Source: Rhodospirillales bacterium
GTDB lineage: Bacteria; Pseudomonadota; Alphaproteobacteria; Rhodospirillales; Magnetospirillaceae
Length of the DNA stretch: 35,407 nucleotides
NCBI GenBank assembly: GCA_015654615.1
Contig: JAATGN010000355.1
Span: forward strand, 1 to 35,407
Reading direction: 5' to 3'
Below the pieces are notes generated by a model. That model did no database searches. It saw only the letters and a program-made list of their open reading frames with translations, and was not told where the DNA came from. Positions 24,206 to 32,239 of the stretch are shown here, one piece after another. How positions within the stretch are numbered: the first letter of the stretch is position 1; each line of letters opens with the position of its first letter. Position numbers and translations under genes: made by a program.

Positions 24206-25672
24206 TCATACCGCGACGCCGGCGGCGGCGATTTCGGCGACGTTGGACAGTCCTTCCAGTTCCCAGCAAAGCTCGATGACGTGCCGGGCCTGCCTGGCGG
24301 GCAGGACGCCCTCGGCCAGGTCGGTGAATTTGCCTTCCAGGTCGTGATCGCTCATCGGCACTTCCAGGCTGCCGATGGCATGCTCGATATATTTGTGCAG
24401 GCGCCGGCCGTCCTTGAGGACGATGGTCATGTCCACCTGCTCCGGCTTGACCGCCGCGTCGACGGTCGGAACGACCCTGCCCCGCAGCTCGACGATGACC
24501 GGATCCCGTACGGCCCGGTCGCTGAACTGCTTTTCGCCGCCGCCGCCTTCGACCAGGGCGACGGCGACCGCGTGATAGATGCTGAACTTTCCTTCCAGAC
24601 CTTCGCGCGGCGTCTGCTTGCCGGTCAGTTCGAGCACCAGGGGATGGACCCTGATCTCGACCGCCTGGATCTGGTCCGCCGTGAGACGATGCTCGTTGCG
24701 CAGCTGGATGGCGGCATCGATGGCGGGGTGCATGACGATGCCGCAGGCGAAGGGCTTGTAGGTGTTGAGCGCCGACTCGAAGCGCTGGCCGAGCCCTTCG
24801 GTGATTTCGGCATAGTCCTGCTTGGTGCTGATGGTGTTGGCCCAGCCGCGCTTGGCCTCGAGCATTTCGTTCGAACTGGTGAAATTCCTCGCGGCAAGGA
24901 TGGCGGCGAAAAGGCCGTTGCTGGCGGCCCGGCCGGGATTGAAGCTTTTGTTCATCGAGCCGAAGGATTCCCGCAAGCCCACCGGCTGCGACGCCGCCAG
25001 GCCGATCGCCCAGACCATCTGCCGTTCGTCGAGCCCGAGCAGCTTGCCGGCGGCCACGGCCGAGCCGAAGACTCCCGTCGTGCCGGTGATGTGCCAGCCG
25101 ACATCGTAATGGTTGGGATAGACGGCGTTGCCGATCCGGCATTCGGTCTCGACCCCCAGCACCAGCGCATTGAGAAAGTCGCGTCCCGTCACCGGCGTCG
25201 TCTCGGCCAGGGCGAGAATGGCCGAGGCGACCGGTCCGGCCGGATGGATGATCGTCTTCAGATGGGTGTCGTCGTAATCGAAGATATGGCTCGCCACGCC
25301 GTTGAGGAAGGCGGCGTTCATGATGTCGAAGCGTTCGGTCCGGCCGAGCAGGCCGGCCTGCGGCGGGCCGGAAAAGGGCGCCAGGGCCGCCACCGCCACA
25401 TCGACGGTCTGATGATGCGAGCCCCCGATGGCGACCCCCACCCAATTCAGGAAGGTGCGGACGCCCTCCTTGCGGACATCGGGCGGCAGATCGTCATAGC
25501 GCGCGCCGACGACGTAGCGCGCCAGCGTCCGGGTGACATCCTTGGCCGGGGATGGCGCCGCGCCCGGGGCGGCCGGACCGGCGGCGGCGGCCAGAAGCGG
25601 TGTGGATCCGATGGGAGCAAGCGACAGCCCCGCTGCGCCGCGCAACATGGAACGTCTTGTCATGGTCACCAT
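24206..25672 (-). CDS. MmgE/PrpD-family protein with Tat signal peptide
   Basis: 488 residues. The first 30 residues are a twin-arginine signal: TRRSMLRGAAGLSLAP, then an Ala-rich end. The mature part is a MmgE/PrpD protein: 'TFLNWVGVAIGGSHHQTVD', 'FLNGVASHIFDYDDTH' (conserved D-D-T/H active-site region), 'HPAGPVASAILALAE', 'VGWHITGTTGVFGSAVAAGKL' in parts, and a C-terminal 'DHDLEGKFTDLA'. The family includes 2-methylcitrate dehydratase, cis-aconitate decarboxylase and iminodisuccinate epimerase, normally cytosolic. Export to the periplasm is therefore odd. AAGGA precedes the ATG at 25672. It is on the same strand as ttdABT and upstream, so it may act on a dicarboxylate outside the inner membrane; this is inference. 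Confidence 0.85.
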   Translation of the reverse strand: MVTMTRRSMLRGAAGLSLAPIGSTPLLAAAAGPAAPGAAPSPAKDVTRTLARYVVGARYDDLPPDVRKEGVRTFLNWVGVAIGGSHHQTVDVAVAALAPFSGPPQAGLLGRTERFDIMNAAFLNGVASHIFDYDDTHLKTIIHPAGPVASAILALAETTPVTGRDFLNALVLGVETECRIGNAVYPNHYDVGWHITGTTGVFGSAVAAGKLLGLDERQMVWAIGLAASQPVGLRESFGSMNKSFNPGRAASNGLFAAILAARNFTSSNEMLEAKRGWANTISTKQDYAEITEGLGQRFESALNTYKPFACGIVMHPAIDAAIQLRNEHRLTADQIQAVEIRVHPLVLELTGKQTPREGLEGKFSIYHAVAVALVEGGGGEKQFSDRAVRDPVIVELRGRVVPTVDAAVKPEQVDMTIVLKDGRRLHKYIEHAIGSLEVPMSDHDLEGKFTDLAEGVLPARQARHVIELCWELEGLSNVAEIAAAGVAV

Positions 25673-26254
25673 GATTTTCCTTCCCTGAAACCGGAGACCT
25701 CCGGTTCGCCTTCATTAAGATAAAAGGCGGTTCGAACATCGAAACGAAGCGAAACGGCTTCCGTTCCGGCCGATCGCGCGCCAAGCCGGCCCGTTCTCTC
25801 AATCTTAGCTCGCGCCCTCTCCATCCAACAATCCATGACGGCTCCTCCGCCCCGATTCGAGGGCAAAGCGGCATCAGGGAACATAACGGAGAAGACCTGA
25901 TGATGGAGATCAATCATCGGTTACGTGGGATCATTCCCCCTGTCTCGACAATCGGGCCGGTCCCGATTTTGTCACAGGGCGATCACAGCTTTGTTGCAAG
26001 GAAATAACAGTTATATCGCAACCGCAATACCACCTAGTTACAAGCTATTGATGGTTTCATCGTGCTTCAATACCAGTAATCGTGTCGGTGACGCAGCGAT
26101 CGCGCCTCGATACCGACGGAGACGCCAACGGAACCTATGTTTGCGGGGAGTGTTTCAAACAAAAGCAGGTAATCGGTACGGGAAACGGCCACACATCAAG
26201 CCAGGTTCAGAAGAACCCAGGTTCAGAAGAACATAGCGAAGATGGGGCCAAAAT
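25673..26254. other. Divergent intergenic region before the lipoprotein gene
   Basis: About 580 bases. On the minus strand it should hold the promoter of the MmgE/PrpD gene. The plus-strand half (25,970-26,070) is AT-rich, with small inverted repeats such as ATAAC-A-GTTAT and GTTGC/GCAAC near 25,993-26,025. A perfect 16-base tandem duplication sits at 26201-26232. No gene is supported; a minus-strand frame of 83 codons (25666-25917) has no homologue known to me. Confidence 0.45.
26201..26232 (+). repeat. Perfect tandem duplication of 16 bases
   Basis: CCAGGTTCAGAAGAAC occurs twice in a row, 22 bases before the lipoprotein start codon. It lies in the likely leader and could alter its length or structure by slippage. 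Confidence 0.8.
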
Positions 26255-26740
26255 ATGAAGTATGGACCATGGTATCGAATTATCGGTGGGTTCGCATTAC
26301 TGATGCTCTGTGGTTGCGAAGTTGCACAGTGTCCGATTTCCGGACCGACGCAGGCATCCCCGCTCGTGCCGGCGCCCGCGTCAAAACCCGCCGCCACGCC
26401 GCAAAGCGCCCCGCCGCCGCCGCCATCCCCGCCGCCGATCTTATCCGTTCGCAAGCGTAACGACCACAAACCGGCGCCTTCCGTCCCCCTCCAGTTGATC
26501 GGCCTCGATGAGGCCGGCGCGCGGGCTCTGCTGGGGGCTCCGACGGTCGTGCAAAATCGTCCGCCCGGCAAGACCTGGCGTTTTCGCCGGCGGTCTTGCG
26601 TGTTGAATCTTTCCTTTTATCCGGAAGTCGAGACCAGAATTTTCCGCGTCCTTTCTTATGAGGTAACAAGCGATGACCATAATGCAGCAGCAAAGCAGTC
26701 TTGCGAGGCCAAATTTGGACCCGTTGTTGCGACCAAATGA
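26255..26740 (+). CDS. Small predicted lipoprotein
   Basis: 161 residues. A signal sequence ends in LLMLCGC, with lipidated Cys21, then comes a Pro/Ala-rich linker (about 34-64), then a small C-terminal domain: 'LIGLDEAGARALLGAPTVVQN', 'PPGKTWRFRRRSCVLNLSFYPE'. This recalls OmlA/SmpA-like folds, where a 'G-x-x-x-x-x-[VL]-x-x-x-[LF]-G-x-P' helix is followed by strands. Two Cys may form a disulfide. It would sit in the envelope. The gene overlaps the response-regulator gene by 68 bases, suggesting co-translation, so it may take part in the same envelope stress or signalling system. Confidence 0.65.
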   Translation: MKYGPWYRIIGGFALLMLCGCEVAQCPISGPTQASPLVPAPASKPAATPQSAPPPPPSPPPILSVRKRNDHKPAPSVPLQLIGLDEAGARALLGAPTVVQNRPPGKTWRFRRRSCVLNLSFYPEVETRIFRVLSYEVTSDDHNAAAKQSCEAKFGPVVATK

Positions 26741-27482
26741 CCGCGTCGGCGATGGTCAAGTCAGGATCATATTGGTCGATGACGACGACGACTTCCGCGA
26801 AGTCGCCGGGGCTGAACTCGGCGACTACGGATTCGACGTCACGGACTTCCATGACGGTCCCCTGCTGCTCGATTATTTCGCCGCCGGCCGCAGCGCCGAC
26901 GTGATCATCCTGGACTGGAACCTGCCCTCGGTCACCGGGATCGATCTTCTGACGCAATTGCGCCGCCAGGGCGTCAAGATACCGGTCGTCATCCTGACCG
27001 CGATGTCCGGCACCACCTTCGAAATGGCGGCGCTCGATCGCGGCGCCCTCGATTTCATCGACAAGTCCCGGGGTATTCCGGTCCTGGCGAAACGGGCGCG
27101 GCTGATCGCCGAAGCGGCCAAGCTTCCCCCCGACATGCCCACCGAGGAAACCATCGAGAAAGGGTCCCTGCTCCTGCGGCCGCGCCTGAGCCGTGCTTAC
27201 TGGCGCGGCGTCGACGTCGGGCTGACCGTCACCGAATTCAACATCGTCCGGCGCCTGATCGAACGCGCCGGCGATCACGTCAGCTATCGGGCGATTTACG
27301 ATTGCGTTCACCACTGCGGATTTATTGCGGGGAGCGGCGAAGATGGGTATCGAACGAATGTTCGGTCATCGGTTAAGCGTATTCGCAACAAATTCCGAGC
27401 GATCGACGCCAATTTCGTGGAAATCGAGAATTTCCCGGCATTTGGATATTGCTGGAAAGACCCCTCGGCAACCCTTTCCTGA
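26673..27482 (+). CDS. OmpR-type response regulator (ChvI-like)
   Basis: 269 residues. Receiver domain: acidic pocket at Asp36-Asp40 (VDDDDD), phospho-acceptor Asp81 in ILDWNLP, Thr109 region TAMSGT and Lys131 in FIDKSRG. DNA-binding winged helix at about 165-262 with 'LTVTEFNIVRRLIERAGDHVS' in two parts and 'RSSVKRIRNKFRAID'. The start at 26673 is supported by GAGGT nine bases upstream, although it lies inside the lipoprotein gene. The histidine kinase follows directly. The layout recalls ChvI/ExoS-ChvI systems that control exopolysaccharide and envelope genes, and an exopolysaccharide locus lies 2 kb downstream. The target genes are not shown by the sequence. Confidence 0.9.
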   Translation: MTIMQQQSSLARPNLDPLLRPNDRVGDGQVRIILVDDDDDFREVAGAELGDYGFDVTDFHDGPLLLDYFAAGRSADVIILDWNLPSVTGIDLLTQLRRQGVKIPVVILTAMSGTTFEMAALDRGALDFIDKSRGIPVLAKRARLIAEAAKLPPDMPTEETIEKGSLLLRPRLSRAYWRGVDVGLTVTEFNIVRRLIERAGDHVSYRAIYDCVHHCGFIAGSGEDGYRTNVRSSVKRIRNKFRAIDANFVEIENFPAFGYCWKDPSATLS

Positions 27483-27516
27483 GGCCTCCCCGGGCGGCAA
27501 CCCGCTATTCTCTTCG

Positions 27517-28983
27517 TTGACGATAAAGCTTGTCGCCCTGGTCGGGATCTTCGTGGCCTTGCCGATCATCCTTTATGGCCAATTCGAAAAGGCGGATCGG
27601 CAGACCCGGAATCTGGTGGCGGAGAATCTGCGCCATCACGGCTGGTTCATCGCCCAGGCGCTGATTCCGATTTTGGACCACGCCAACGACGTCTCCGATC
27701 CCGAACTGGAGGCGGCGTTGGAGAAATTTTCCGGAGACGGCACGCTTCTGCGGCTGATGTTCCGGCCGGCCGGCCAAAACGGAGCCAACGGCTTTTATTT
27801 CATCGCCTCCGCGCCGCACATATCGGCCCAGCAGACCGGCCCCGATCTCGACATCCTGGCGCAACAAGGGATTTTGAAAGCGTTGGCCGATTCCTGCAGC
27901 TGGGACAAGCCCGTCGAATTCAGATATCAGCAAGTCAATGGCAGCGAGGAAATAATAACCTCCATCAACCCGATCAACGGGCGCCTGGGCTGCTGGGCCC
28001 TGATTTCGGCCAACAACAGCTCGGCGCTGCTCAGCACCGCTTTCGGGCGCCCCTACTGGCAAACCGAAAATGTGAGGATGGCGGCCCTCATCTATCTCGC
28101 CTTTGCCGTCCTCGCCGGACTGGTCGCCATCAGCGTTCGCAGGGCCTTGCGCCACTTTCGCAACGTCGCGCGCGAGATCCGGCGCGGCGGGGTCGGCACC
28201 GTCGCCTTCGCCAGCCGGAACATCCTGCCGGAACTGGCCAGCGCGGCGACCGATTTCGATCGGCTGGTCGAAGACCTGCATCACGCCGCATCGGACATTC
28301 GCCGGACCGCCGAAGACAATGCCCATGCGGTCAAGGCGCCGCTGGCCATCATAAAATCCGCCCTGGAGCCCCTCCGCCGGGCCATATCGGAAGACGACCA
28401 ACGCTCGCAGCGCGCGGTCCAATTGATCGATTCGGCATTGGGACGCCTTTCCACGCTGGTATCGACGGCGCAGCAGTTGGGCAACGACACGGCGAACTTC
28501 ATCGAAGCGCCGAAGCTGCGCATCAATCTGACCACGGTGGTGGCCGAGGGGCTGCGCAACGCCCGGGATATTTCCGCCGAAAAAAATATCCGCTTCATCC
28601 GGCATCTTGACGAAAACACCTATATCCTGGCGCCCGAAGGGATTTTGGACATCATCGTCGAAAATATTCTCGACAATGCCATCAGCTTTTCGAACGACGG
28701 AGCGACCATCACCACCACCTTGGTGAAATCGAAGTCCAGGATCGATCTGCAGATCGAAGATGAAGGTCCCGGCATCGATCCCAACAAGATCGAGCGCATT
28801 TTCGAGCGCAATTTCTCTTTCCGTCCGTCCAAGGCACGCGATGACGGCGCCCCCGCGCATGCCGGCCTGGGCTTATGGATCGTGCGGCATCACACCGAGG
28901 TCCTGGGCGGCCAGGTCACGGCCTCGAACCGCGCCGAAGGCGGACTTTGCGTGCACCTCACCCTGCCCGGCAACGGATGCTAG
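27517..28983 (+). CDS. Membrane sensor histidine kinase
   Basis: 488 residues from a TTG at 27517, directly before the first membrane helix (LTIKLVALVGIFVALPIIL). The frame is open upstream: a TTG at 27442 or an ATG at 27343 with a good GGAG would overlap the regulator gene, so the start is uncertain. A periplasmic sensor of about 160 residues lies between two helices. The phospho-acceptor His270 is in NAHAVKAPLAII. ATPase motifs are the N box NILDNAISFS, G1 IEDEGPGID and G2 AGLGLWIVRHH. It should phosphorylate the regulator encoded just before it. The sensor domain is not a recognised Cache or PAS type. Confidence 0.88.
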   Translation: MTIKLVALVGIFVALPIILYGQFEKADRQTRNLVAENLRHHGWFIAQALIPILDHANDVSDPELEAALEKFSGDGTLLRLMFRPAGQNGANGFYFIASAPHISAQQTGPDLDILAQQGILKALADSCSWDKPVEFRYQQVNGSEEIITSINPINGRLGCWALISANNSSALLSTAFGRPYWQTENVRMAALIYLAFAVLAGLVAISVRRALRHFRNVAREIRRGGVGTVAFASRNILPELASAATDFDRLVEDLHHAASDIRRTAEDNAHAVKAPLAIIKSALEPLRRAISEDDQRSQRAVQLIDSALGRLSTLVSTAQQLGNDTANFIEAPKLRINLTTVVAEGLRNARDISAEKNIRFIRHLDENTYILAPEGILDIIVENILDNAISFSNDGATITTTLVKSKSRIDLQIEDEGPGIDPNKIERIFERNFSFRPSKARDDGAPAHAGLGLWIVRHHTEVLGGQVTASNRAEGGLCVHLTLPGNGC

Positions 28984-29395
28984 CGTCTCGCACATCTTTC
29001 CATGAAATATCAATAAGTTGCCGTCCTAGCCGGATTTGTTCCGGCTATTACGACTTATGACTACTTATGGCTGTGGAATCCTCCGGAATCCAGGAATGGC
29101 AAACCGCGGGCCGGACAGCCGTGGATCGAATGACGGGGCATGCCGGAACCTCCGCTATACAGCGCGCTTAATAACCGCTCGAATTTCGTGGGTACTTCGG
29201 AAGAGCAGCGGAATTTATCGTCGTTATGGCGAATAAAAGCAAAGAAATCAAAATATTTTCGTGTCATCGACTGCTTCGCTTCGCTCGCCGCGACGGGATA
29301 AAACACCTGCGGTATCTATCTTCCATAAGGCCGAAGCCTGCGACCACAACTTGATCACTGGCAGCATCGGCGACGGCTTTGTATAGTCGGAGGCA
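28984..29395. other. Intergenic region before galE
   Basis: About 410 bases without a supported gene, lower in GC than the flanks. It contains a small hairpin (CCGGATTTGTTCCGG near 29028) and a repeat-like stretch at 29261-29299. The exopolysaccharide promoter is probably within the AT-rich part at 29230-29260, but I cannot fix it. Confidence 0.4.
29261..29299. repeat. Degenerate interspersed repeat (GCTTCGCTTCGCTCG type)
   Basis: GTGTCATCGACTGCTTCGCT followed by TCGCTCGCCGCGACGGG resembles the widespread short repeat usually read as 'GTCATTGCGAGCGAAGCGAAGCAATC' in parts on the other strand. Only one copy is in the window, so this rests on resemblance. Confidence 0.35.
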
Positions 29396-29422
29396 ATGAA
29401 CCCCACGTGCGGAGGTTGCAGC

Positions 29423-29503
29423 ATGACCACCACCATGGCCGATCCGACACTTTTTTCCGCTCCGCAATCCGTCGCTGAAGGAGGTCATGATGCTCGGTCT
29501 TGA
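29423..29503 (+). CDS. Possible 26-residue leader peptide overlapping galE
   Basis: The short frame starts MTTTMADPTLFSAPQ. GGAGG lies seven bases before the ATG. An in-frame ATG at 29396 would add nine residues, including CGGC, but its GGAGG is only two bases away. The frame ends 17 bases inside galE, so ribosomes finishing it would stop on the galE ribosome binding site (GAAGGAGG). It could couple or regulate galE translation. There is no homology support. Confidence 0.35.
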   Translation: MTTTMADPTLFSAPQSVAEGGHDARS

Positions 29504-30515
29504 ACAGCCGCGGAGCGTTCTGGTCACCGGCGGCGCCGGTTACATCGGCGCGCATGTCTGCCGCGCCCTCGACGCCTCGGGTTATCTTCCGGTGGCTTAC
29601 GACAATCTGTCGCACGGCCATGCCTGGGCGGTCCGGTGGGGGCCGCTCGAAATCGGCGATCTGATGGATGGGGCGCGCCTGGAGGCGGTGATGCGGCTCT
29701 ACCGTCCGCAGGCGGTCATCCACCTGGCCGGCCTCATCGCCGCCGGCGATTCGGTCGTCGATCCGACGCGCTACTACCACAACAATCTCGCCGCGACGCT
29801 GACCTTGCTCGACACCATGCGGACCTGCGGCATCCACCATCTGGTCTTTTCGTCATCGGCCGGCGTTTACGGCGAACCCGACCAGATCCCGATCCCCGAG
29901 CACCACCCTCACCGGCCGGTCAATCCCTATGGCGCCACCAAGGCCATGGTGGAACGTATCCTGGTCGACTTTTCCACGGCCTATGGCTTCAAATCGGTCG
30001 CCTTGCGCTATTTCAACGCGGTGGGCGCCGCCCCGAACGGCGATATCGGGGAAGCCCACCCCAACGAAACCCATCTGGTTCCGCTGGTGCTGGACGTCGC
30101 CGCCGGACTTCGTCCTTTCGCCGAAATTTTCGGCGGCGATTTCCCGACCACGGACGGCACCTGCATTCGCGATTACGTCCATGTCTGCGATCTGGCCGAT
30201 GCCCATATCCTGGCCTTGTCCCACCTCGATCGCGACGTCAGGACCAGGGCCTTCAACCTCGGCAGCGAGACCGGAGCCAGCGTTCGCCAGGTGATCGACA
30301 TGGCGATCAAGGTGACCGGGCGTCCGATCGCCATCCGGATGAGGCCGCGCCGCCCGGGCGATCCGGCCATGCTGGTGGCCGACGCCTCGCTCGCCAAGGA
30401 GGTCCTCGGCTGGTGTCCGGGCTTCGCGACGCTCGAACAGCAGATCGCCACCGCCTGGGATTGGCACGAGCGCTACCGAACGATCGATGTCCGCCGGGCC
30501 GCCCTGTCGCCTTGA
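29487..30515 (+). CDS. galE: UDP-glucose 4-epimerase
   Basis: 342 residues, the normal length. The NAD-binding motif is VTGGAGYIGAHV at residues 13-24. The catalytic pair is Tyr148 and Lys152 in NPYGATKAMVE, with Ser122-124 in FSSSAGVYGEP. 'RYFNAVGAAPNGDIGE' and 'RDYVHVCDLADAH' are the usual GalE blocks. It interconverts UDP-glucose and UDP-galactose in the cytosol. GAAGGAGG before the ATG pair is a strong ribosome binding site. As first gene of the locus it probably supplies UDP-galactose for the ExoY-type transferase, as ExoB does in succinoglycan synthesis. The next gene begins 16 bases later. Confidence 0.93.
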   Translation: MMLGLEQPRSVLVTGGAGYIGAHVCRALDASGYLPVAYDNLSHGHAWAVRWGPLEIGDLMDGARLEAVMRLYRPQAVIHLAGLIAAGDSVVDPTRYYHNNLAATLTLLDTMRTCGIHHLVFSSSAGVYGEPDQIPIPEHHPHRPVNPYGATKAMVERILVDFSTAYGFKSVALRYFNAVGAAPNGDIGEAHPNETHLVPLVLDVAAGLRPFAEIFGGDFPTTDGTCIRDYVHVCDLADAHILALSHLDRDVRTRAFNLGSETGASVRQVIDMAIKVTGRPIAIRMRPRRPGDPAMLVADASLAKEVLGWCPGFATLEQQIATAWDWHERYRTIDVRRAALSP

Positions 30516-30531
30516 ATGCAAAAGCACCATA

Positions 30532-32073
30532 ATGCCCAATACCCCACTCCGCGCTGCCGCGAAGCGCCGAGTCCCGATCCATCTTTCGACGAGACCCGCC
30601 GTCGGGCCGCCGGACAGTTTCGGAAAAGGACCCGAGCCTCTCGGCCGGCTGTTGCGGCAGGGCCTGGTGGTCGGAGCCTGCGTGGCCGCCAGCATGGTGC
30701 TGTGCGCGATCATCATCCCCTTGCTGCCGTCCTATTATATGGCCGAAGCGCGCGTCCTGGTCGACGGCCTGCCGCCCAGGATCGTTCTCGACGAACAGGC
30801 CCGCGGAATCGCCAGGCAGGTCATCGCCGAACTGCATCTCGACACCGATGCGGATTTCGGCTCGCCGCTACGGCCGGAGACCTGGTGGAAAACGCCCCTT
30901 CTGATGGATATCGGCGCCTGGCTTCGCACCAGGATCGGCATCGCCATGCCGGGATTGCCGGACGATTCGGCTTCGGCATCCCTGGTCCCGCCTCGCACCG
31001 AAGACCAGATGCTCGACCGGTTCTGGTCGCGCGTCGACATGTCGCTGCTCGGCCGATCGTCCAAGATTCTGAGCATCCGGGCCACGGCGAAGGACCCTTA
31101 CCAGGCCGCCGCCATTGCCGACGGCCTGGCCCGGCATCATCTGGCCGGAGGAATACCGATCGCATCGGCGATTCCCCCGACGGAACCGGTCTTTCCTCCG
31201 AAAGAGCTGATTGTGCTGCTCGGTTTCCTGGGCGGCGTCGCCCTCGGCATCGCCGTCCTCCAAGCGTGGGGACGCGCCGCCAAAACCTTTCGCCGGGCCG
31301 ATGAAATCCAAAACGCGACGCATCTTCCCGTGATGGCCATGGTCCCGCAGATGAAGGATGGAAAGACGGCGATCTCCCATGTGCTGCGCGAGCCGGTTTC
31401 CGCCTATACGGAATCGCTTCGCAGGCTTTACGCAAATTTGAAAACGGCGACGTGGGGCGATCCGCCGAAAACCGTGGCCGTCGGCTCGGCCATTCCGGCG
31501 GAAGGCAGATCGATCCTGGCGGCCTCGGTCGGCCGCCTGCTGGCCGTCGAAGGAAAACGCGTGCTTTTGATCGACTGCGATTGGCGGCATCCCGACCTCC
31601 ATCGTCTGTTCCGGATTCCCAACGATACCGGATTGGCCTCCCTGCTGTCGGGTGAGCATATCGCCTTGGACGACGTCATCCATACCGATGCCTTGTCCGG
31701 CCTCGACATCATCGCGGCCGGGCAGAAGCATCGCCTGACGCGGTCCATGCTCGTTTCCGACCGCATGCGGAAGATCCTGGCGGTTTTCTCCAGGAGCTAC
31801 GAACTGGTGCTCCTCGACATACCGCCGCTGGCGCTGTCGAACGGGGTTCTGCCTCTGTCGCGCATGGTGGACAAGATGATCTTCGTGGTGCGCTGGCGCC
31901 ACACCCGCCGGCAGATGTCGCTGGGCGCCATCGAACGGATCCTGGGCGCGCGCGGCGATGTGGCGGGGATCGTGCTGACCCGCGTCGACGCGGTCCGGTA
32001 TCTCAAGACTCAAACCCGCAGGATGCCCGGGTTCGGCGGCGCATCGCGAGCCAGCCGAAGATCGATTTTTTAG
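30532..32073 (+). CDS. BY-kinase/Wzc-like polysaccharide protein with degenerate Walker A
   Basis: 513 residues from the ATG at 30532. A short Wzz-like part lies between two membrane helices (about 43-66 and 225-245). The cytoplasmic part has the tyrosine-autokinase layout: Walker A region GSAIPAEGRSILAAS, Walker A' LLIDCDWRHPDLHRLF, Walker B LVLLDIPPLAL. The Walker A Lys is Arg326 and the following Thr is Ile. The C-terminus is Arg-rich and lacks the Tyr cluster used for autophosphorylation. The periplasmic part is much shorter than in Wzc. Activity may be lost, leaving a structural role beside the GumC-type protein. It belongs to the galE transcript by spacing. Confidence 0.82.
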   Translation: MPNTPLRAAAKRRVPIHLSTRPAVGPPDSFGKGPEPLGRLLRQGLVVGACVAASMVLCAIIIPLLPSYYMAEARVLVDGLPPRIVLDEQARGIARQVIAELHLDTDADFGSPLRPETWWKTPLLMDIGAWLRTRIGIAMPGLPDDSASASLVPPRTEDQMLDRFWSRVDMSLLGRSSKILSIRATAKDPYQAAAIADGLARHHLAGGIPIASAIPPTEPVFPPKELIVLLGFLGGVALGIAVLQAWGRAAKTFRRADEIQNATHLPVMAMVPQMKDGKTAISHVLREPVSAYTESLRRLYANLKTATWGDPPKTVAVGSAIPAEGRSILAASVGRLLAVEGKRVLLIDCDWRHPDLHRLFRIPNDTGLASLLSGEHIALDDVIHTDALSGLDIIAAGQKHRLTRSMLVSDRMRKILAVFSRSYELVLLDIPPLALSNGVLPLSRMVDKMIFVVRWRHTRRQMSLGAIERILGARGDVAGIVLTRVDAVRYLKTQTRRMPGFGGASRASRRSIF

Positions 32074-32188
32074 ATGCAGTGCAAAATGAACCGACCACAA
32101 AATGGCCACAACTGCTCTACCGCGATCGTTGCTATCCTTTCTATGCTGCTGAAACAATATCTCTCAGCTTCATGACCACAGGTGGCGA

Positions 32189-32210
32189 ATAGTATTTCCA
32201 TAAATACTAT
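32189..32210. promoter_or_regulatory. 9-bp inverted repeat upstream of the exoY-like gene
   Basis: ATAGTATTT and AAATACTAT flank CCAT, in an AT-rich gap of 166 bases, 30 bases before the start codon of the sugar transferase. It is a candidate operator or a leader hairpin; GGAG lies further down at about seven bases from the ATG. The gap is the only long one in the locus, so a second promoter is likely here. Confidence 0.45.
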
Positions 32211-32239
32211 AGCTAAACCTTAAAAAATGGAGATGAACT

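Noticed and set aside
24029-25723. 564-codon plus-strand frame across the MmgE/PrpD gene
   Set aside because: Antisense to a well-supported gene; composition typical of a shadow frame.
25666-25917. 83-codon minus-strand frame upstream of the MmgE/PrpD gene
   Set aside because: It overlaps the MmgE/PrpD start and has no recognisable motif; the region more likely holds the promoter.
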